From: DATKWD01 sp963704815
Lineage (GTDB): Bacteria; Actinomycetota; Acidimicrobiia; Acidimicrobiales; Salinilacustritrichaceae
Direction: 5' to 3'
Assembly: GCA_963704815.1 (NCBI GenBank)
Contig: CAVPHU010000005.1
Coordinates: forward strand, 496,001 to 560,000
DNA: 64,000 bases
Part shown: positions 60,779 through 64,000 of the stretch, one piece after another
Layout: the number at the start of each line of letters is the position of its first letter
Numbering within the stretch: the stretch's first letter is position 1
The notes under the pieces: generated by a model
What the model saw: only the letters and a program-made list of their open reading frames with translations
Told to the model about the DNA's origin: nothing
Databases searched by the model: none
Translations under genes and position numbers: made by a program

Positions 60779-61472
60779 CGACGTCGTGCGCCTCGGACCC
60801 GAGCGCATCCGCGTCGGTCCGTGGAGGTCGACCGACGGCTGGGGTCTCGTGGCCCCGATCGGGGCCAACCGGCCGCCGTCGTTGGCAGCGGTCGATCGAG
60901 CACTCGACGAACTCCGCGCTCGGGGCTACCACCGAGCCGTCACGCCGGCCCTCGCCACGCAGGAACAGGCGACGTTCCTGCGCCGCGGGTTCGAGGTCCA
61001 CCACCGACTGCACCTCCTGACCCACGATCTCCACGAGCTTCCGAACGTCCCACCGATCCCGACACGGCGAGCCCGCCGCAGCGACCGCGACGCGGTCATC
61101 GCGGTCGACCAGGTGACGTTTCCACCCTTCTGGCGACTCGACGTCGACGGGCTGGGCGAAGCCCTCGACGCGACCCCGAGCCACCGTCACCGAGTGGCGG
61201 GCGAACCGATCCACGGGTACGCCGTGTGGGGGCGGGCCAACCAGCGTGGCTACCTCCAACGACTCGCCGTGCATCCCGACCAGGCCGGTCGGGGAATCGG
61301 AGCGGGCATGGTGCTCGACGGGCTGCGCTGGCTCCGGCGCTGGCGCGTGAGCGAGGTCCTGGTCAACACCCAGGACGACAACGAACGGGCGCTCTCGCTC
61401 TACGAGCGACTCGGATTCCAGCGCCGCCTCCGCGGGCTGGCCGTGCTGTTCTTCGACCTGACGGCGCGTTGA
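60768..61472 (+). CDS. GNAT-family acetyltransferase
   Basis: 234 aa, with two GNAT-like halves. The C-terminal half has the acetyl-CoA site LQRLAVHPDQAGRGIGAGM (Q/RxxGxG/A) and the late NERALSLYERLGFQRR. The N-terminal half (ATQEQATFLRRGFEVHHRLH) looks like a degenerate GNAT copy. It overlaps the next gene by one base. Substrate unknown. Confidence 0.85.
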   Translation: MTSSDVVRLGPERIRVGPWRSTDGWGLVAPIGANRPPSLAAVDRALDELRARGYHRAVTPALATQEQATFLRRGFEVHHRLHLLTHDLHELPNVPPIPTRRARRSDRDAVIAVDQVTFPPFWRLDVDGLGEALDATPSHRHRVAGEPIHGYAVWGRANQRGYLQRLAVHPDQAGRGIGAGMVLDGLRWLRRWRVSEVLVNTQDDNERALSLYERLGFQRRLRGLAVLFFDLTAR

Positions 61473-63469
61473 TGGCGCTCGCTCGTCGCGGCCGACTCGC
61501 GGTCACCCTCGCCTGCCTCGGATCGATGCTCGCCACGGTCCACCCGGCGGCGGCCGCTCAACCCGCAGATCCCGTCGTGGCCGTCGACCTCATCGATCAG
61601 ACGGCATTCGTCGAGCCCGGAGGTCGGTTCGAGCTCCTGCTCGACGTCGACGACGTCCCCACCGACGCCCGAATCGAGGTGGTGGTCCGCGATCGCGTGC
61701 TGAGCCGCTCGGAGTTCGCCCTGTCCGTCACCGGCGACCGCCTCCGGTCGACCCGCTTCTCGCTCGACCCGCGTCCGCTGAGCGAGATCGAGGGCTTCGC
61801 CGACGGACAGGCCGGCTTCGAGGTCCAGCTCGGACGAGGTGCCGGACAAGCTCGACTCACGCGCGAGGGGGTCTACCCCGTCGAGGTACGCATCTTCGAC
61901 GCACAGGGCGTCCGGATCGGTGGGCTCGTGACCCACCTGATCCTGTTGCCCGAGGCGAGCGAGGACCCGCGACCGATCGCCGTGGCCCTGGTGACCGAGA
62001 TCGGGCTCGATCCGGCGACCGCACCCGACGGAGCCGATCAGTTGTCGACCGACGAGACCCGAACCCTGGCCCGCTCGATCGAGGTGCTCGCCGCCAACCC
62101 CGACGTCCCGATCTCGATCGCGGCCCGCCCCGAGACGGTGGAGGCACTGGCCGGATCGGACGACCCGAACGCCAACGCGGCGCTCCTGGCACTGCGGGAA
62201 GCGGTGCCGGGCCGCCAGACCGTTGCCCTGCCCTTCGTCGACGTCGACGTCGCCGGCATGCTCGCAGCCGGCCTGAGCGACGAGCTCGGCCGGCAACTCA
62301 CCGACGGCGAACGGGTCCTGCGCACCGAGCTCGGCGTCGAGCCCGACCGCAGCGTGTGGCTCGCCGAGCCGAGCCTCGACCCGGAGGCCGCGGAAGCACT
62401 GACGCAGCGGGGACGAGCGTTCTTCGTCGTCGACGAGGGCCGGGTGGCGCCGATCGACGAGACCAACGGACTCTCGCTGACCCGGACCTTCGCCATCCCG
62501 ATCCCCGGACCGTCGCCGATCGCCGCCAAGGCCGACCCGGTCCTCGGGTTCCGGTTGCTCGACGCCGACGATCCCGAGCTCTCGGGCCACACGGTGCTGG
62601 CCGAACTGGCCGTCCTGAGCCTCGAGGAGCCCTCGACCAGCCGCGGCGTGGTGATCCGGCCCCCCGACGGGGCGATCCCACCCATCGCGTCGCTCGAGGT
62701 GCTGCTCGATGCGCTGTCGACGCCGAACTCGCTCGTGACACCGGTGACCCTCGATCAGTTCTTCGGTCAGGTGGAGCCGTTGCCGGGCGTCGAAACCGAG
62801 CTCACACCCGAGCCGCCCGACGACCTGTCGGTCTACGCCCGGGACCTCCGCGAGACCCGTGCGCTGCTGGGCAGCTACGCGACGATGACCACCACACCGG
62901 CCGACGAGGCCGCCCAGTACGAGCGCCTGCTCGCCATCGGTGCCACACGTGGCCTCACCGTCGCCGCGCGGCGCGCCTACGTCGCCACCGTCCGCGACGC
63001 CGTCACGGCCCAGATGGGGGCGGTCACCATCTCCGACGCTCGCACCATCACCCTGACCGCCCGCACCGGGAGCGTGCCGCTCACGCTCCGCAACGACAGT
63101 GGTGCCCCGCTCGATGTCGTGGTGACCCTCGACAGCGAGCGCCTCGAGTTCCCCGACGGCGAAGTCCTCGAGCTCACCCTGGTCGAGCAGATCACCCGCA
63201 TCGACGTGGCCGTCAACACCCGGGTCTCGGGGTCCTTCCCGCTGCGCATCGACGTGAGCTCGCCCGACGGTGCCGTCGAACTGGCCGCGACCCGAGTGAC
63301 GATCCGGTCGACGGCGGTCTCGGGGGTCGGCATCTTCTTGTCGGTCGGTGCCCTCGTCATCCTCGTGCTGTGGTGGCTCCGTGACTGGCGGAGCGGCCGA
63401 CGCGACCGGCGACTCGTGGAACGGCGCACCGACGACCGACCATCCGGCCCCGAGGTGTCACCCGCCTGA
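61472..63469 (+). CDS. Secreted membrane-anchored protein, DUF6049-like
   Basis: 665 aa. Signal peptide (LAVTLACLGSMLATVHPAAAA), a long extracytoplasmic region of beta domains with an Ig-like end, one C-terminal helix (GVGIFLSVGALVILVLWWL) and a basic tail. This layout and its position near the CCA gene match the DUF6049 family found by murJ in actinobacteria. Function unknown; cell envelope likely. Confidence 0.7.
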   Translation: MALARRGRLAVTLACLGSMLATVHPAAAAQPADPVVAVDLIDQTAFVEPGGRFELLLDVDDVPTDARIEVVVRDRVLSRSEFALSVTGDRLRSTRFSLDPRPLSEIEGFADGQAGFEVQLGRGAGQARLTREGVYPVEVRIFDAQGVRIGGLVTHLILLPEASEDPRPIAVALVTEIGLDPATAPDGADQLSTDETRTLARSIEVLAANPDVPISIAARPETVEALAGSDDPNANAALLALREAVPGRQTVALPFVDVDVAGMLAAGLSDELGRQLTDGERVLRTELGVEPDRSVWLAEPSLDPEAAEALTQRGRAFFVVDEGRVAPIDETNGLSLTRTFAIPIPGPSPIAAKADPVLGFRLLDADDPELSGHTVLAELAVLSLEEPSTSRGVVIRPPDGAIPPIASLEVLLDALSTPNSLVTPVTLDQFFGQVEPLPGVETELTPEPPDDLSVYARDLRETRALLGSYATMTTTPADEAAQYERLLAIGATRGLTVAARRAYVATVRDAVTAQMGAVTISDARTITLTARTGSVPLTLRNDSGAPLDVVVTLDSERLEFPDGEVLELTLVEQITRIDVAVNTRVSGSFPLRIDVSSPDGAVELAATRVTIRSTAVSGVGIFLSVGALVILVLWWLRDWRSGRRDRRLVERRTDDRPSGPEVSPA

Positions 63470-63527
63470 CGCTTCGTGCGCCGCGACTACCATCGGTTCC
63501 TGGAACCGACCCCGGAGGAACCACCCG

Positions 63528-64000
63528 ATGGCCGACGTAGGCATCGTCACCGACAGCGCTTGCGACCTGACCGACGAGGAAGCAGCCGCCCACGGCATCT
63601 CGATCGTTCCTCTGTCGATCCGCTTCGGTGACGAGGAGTACGAGGACCGCACCGAGCTCAGCTCGCAGGCGTTCTACGAGAAGATGGCGTCCGCCGACGT
63701 CTTCCCCGAGACCGCGGCACCCTCGCCCGGCAAGTTCGAAGAGGCGTTCCGCGCCCAGGCCGAGCGGGGCGCCACCGAGATCGTCTGCGTCAACCTGTCC
63801 TCGAAGCTGTCGGCGACCATGCAATCGGCCGAGAACGCGGCACGCGGCCTCGCCGGCGACCTGAACATCTCGGTCGTCGACTCGAGGTCGATCACCGCTG
63901 GTCTCGGGAGCCAGCTCCTCCGAGCCGCAGAGCTGAGCGCCGAAGGCAAGCCGGCGTCCGACGTCGTCGCCCTCATCGCCGACCTCTCGACCCGGACGAA
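63528..64000 (+). CDS. DegV family fatty-acid-binding protein (3' end outside window)
   Basis: The first 157 codons are visible. DVGIVTDSACDLTDEEAAAHG, IVPLSIRFGDEEYEDR and TAAPSPGKFEEAF are the DegV N-terminal signature; CVNLSSKLSATMQSA and VVDSRSITAGLG follow. DegV proteins bind a fatty acid and, in some bacteria, deliver it to fatty acid kinase FakA. GGAGG precedes the ATG. Confidence 0.92.
   Translation, partial: MADVGIVTDSACDLTDEEAAAHGISIVPLSIRFGDEEYEDRTELSSQAFYEKMASADVFPETAAPSPGKFEEAFRAQAERGATEIVCVNLSSKLSATMQSAENAARGLAGDLNISVVDSRSITAGLGSQLLRAAELSAEGKPASDVVALIADLSTRT

Overview
The window is GC-rich, high-coding-density DNA from an actinobacterium. The gene set (rpsF-ssb-rpsR-rplI-dnaB block, DUF5318 beside a class A PBP, EtfD-type iron-sulfur reductase, GIDE-domain protein, trehalose synthase TreT, a DUF6049-like protein near the CCA enzyme) and the many GTG/TTG starts suggest an uncultured-type actinomycete, perhaps class Acidimicrobiia. 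That class-level placement is inference.

Left core block (1-13.1 kb): the first ten codons of dnaK (minus strand) with a HAIR-like operator upstream; a four-gene double ABC exporter operon; a PilZ protein; gpmA; a glnB-amt nitrogen operon; a cyclic-nucleotide-binding protein; aquaporin; an EtfD-like membrane reductase with a degenerate receiver protein; a two-domain dCTP deaminase; a small HTH protein; and tRNA-Gly(CCC).

Accessory stress island (13.1-31.6 kb), starting directly after the tRNA: PPK2, a P-type ATPase with unusual motifs, a broken SulP transporter, a parDE module, three intact and one frameshifted universal stress proteins, a Na+/Ca2+ exchanger, a second frameshifted P-type ATPase, a KhtTU-type K+/H+ antiporter pair with a frameshifted channel subunit, a second toxin-antitoxin pair, and a P1B-5 metal ATPase fused to hemerythrin. 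The gene content resembles a dormancy/low-oxygen survival set (compare USPs and CtpF in the mycobacterial DosR regulon). The main observation is that the parE toxin gene is cut in two. Its 5' part ends at about 18.13 kb and its 3' part resumes, in frame, at about 27.79 kb. A 13-bp direct repeat sits at both ends of a 9.67-kb insert. The insert begins with an antisense VirB4/TraC ATPase fragment and holds four single-base frameshifts in three genes. I found no such frameshift in a recognised gene of the 54 kb outside, apart from a possible slip in the low-complexity tail of a GH43 gene.

Right core block (31.6-64 kb): GIDE protein, SDR, DUF3179 lipoprotein, MurA with Asp replacing the catalytic Cys, a VOC protein, a membrane PAS-GGDEF-EAL protein, a coiled-coil LAS peptidase, a GH43 protein, the dnaB/rplI/rpsR/ssb/rpsF block (bS18 has a long acidic tail), thymidine kinase, panB, PBP1A, DUF5318, EEP hydrolase, methyltransferase, TreT, CCA nucleotidyltransferase, a PilT-like ATPase without its Walker A lysine, a histone-deacetylase-family enzyme, GNAT, a DUF6049-like membrane-anchored protein, and the start of a DegV protein. 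PilZ, GGDEF-EAL and PilT-like genes together point to c-di-GMP and type IV pilus biology.

Many genes have a TANNNT -10-like hexamer 6-8 nt before a GTG/ATG start and no Shine-Dalgarno sequence, consistent with widespread leaderless transcription.
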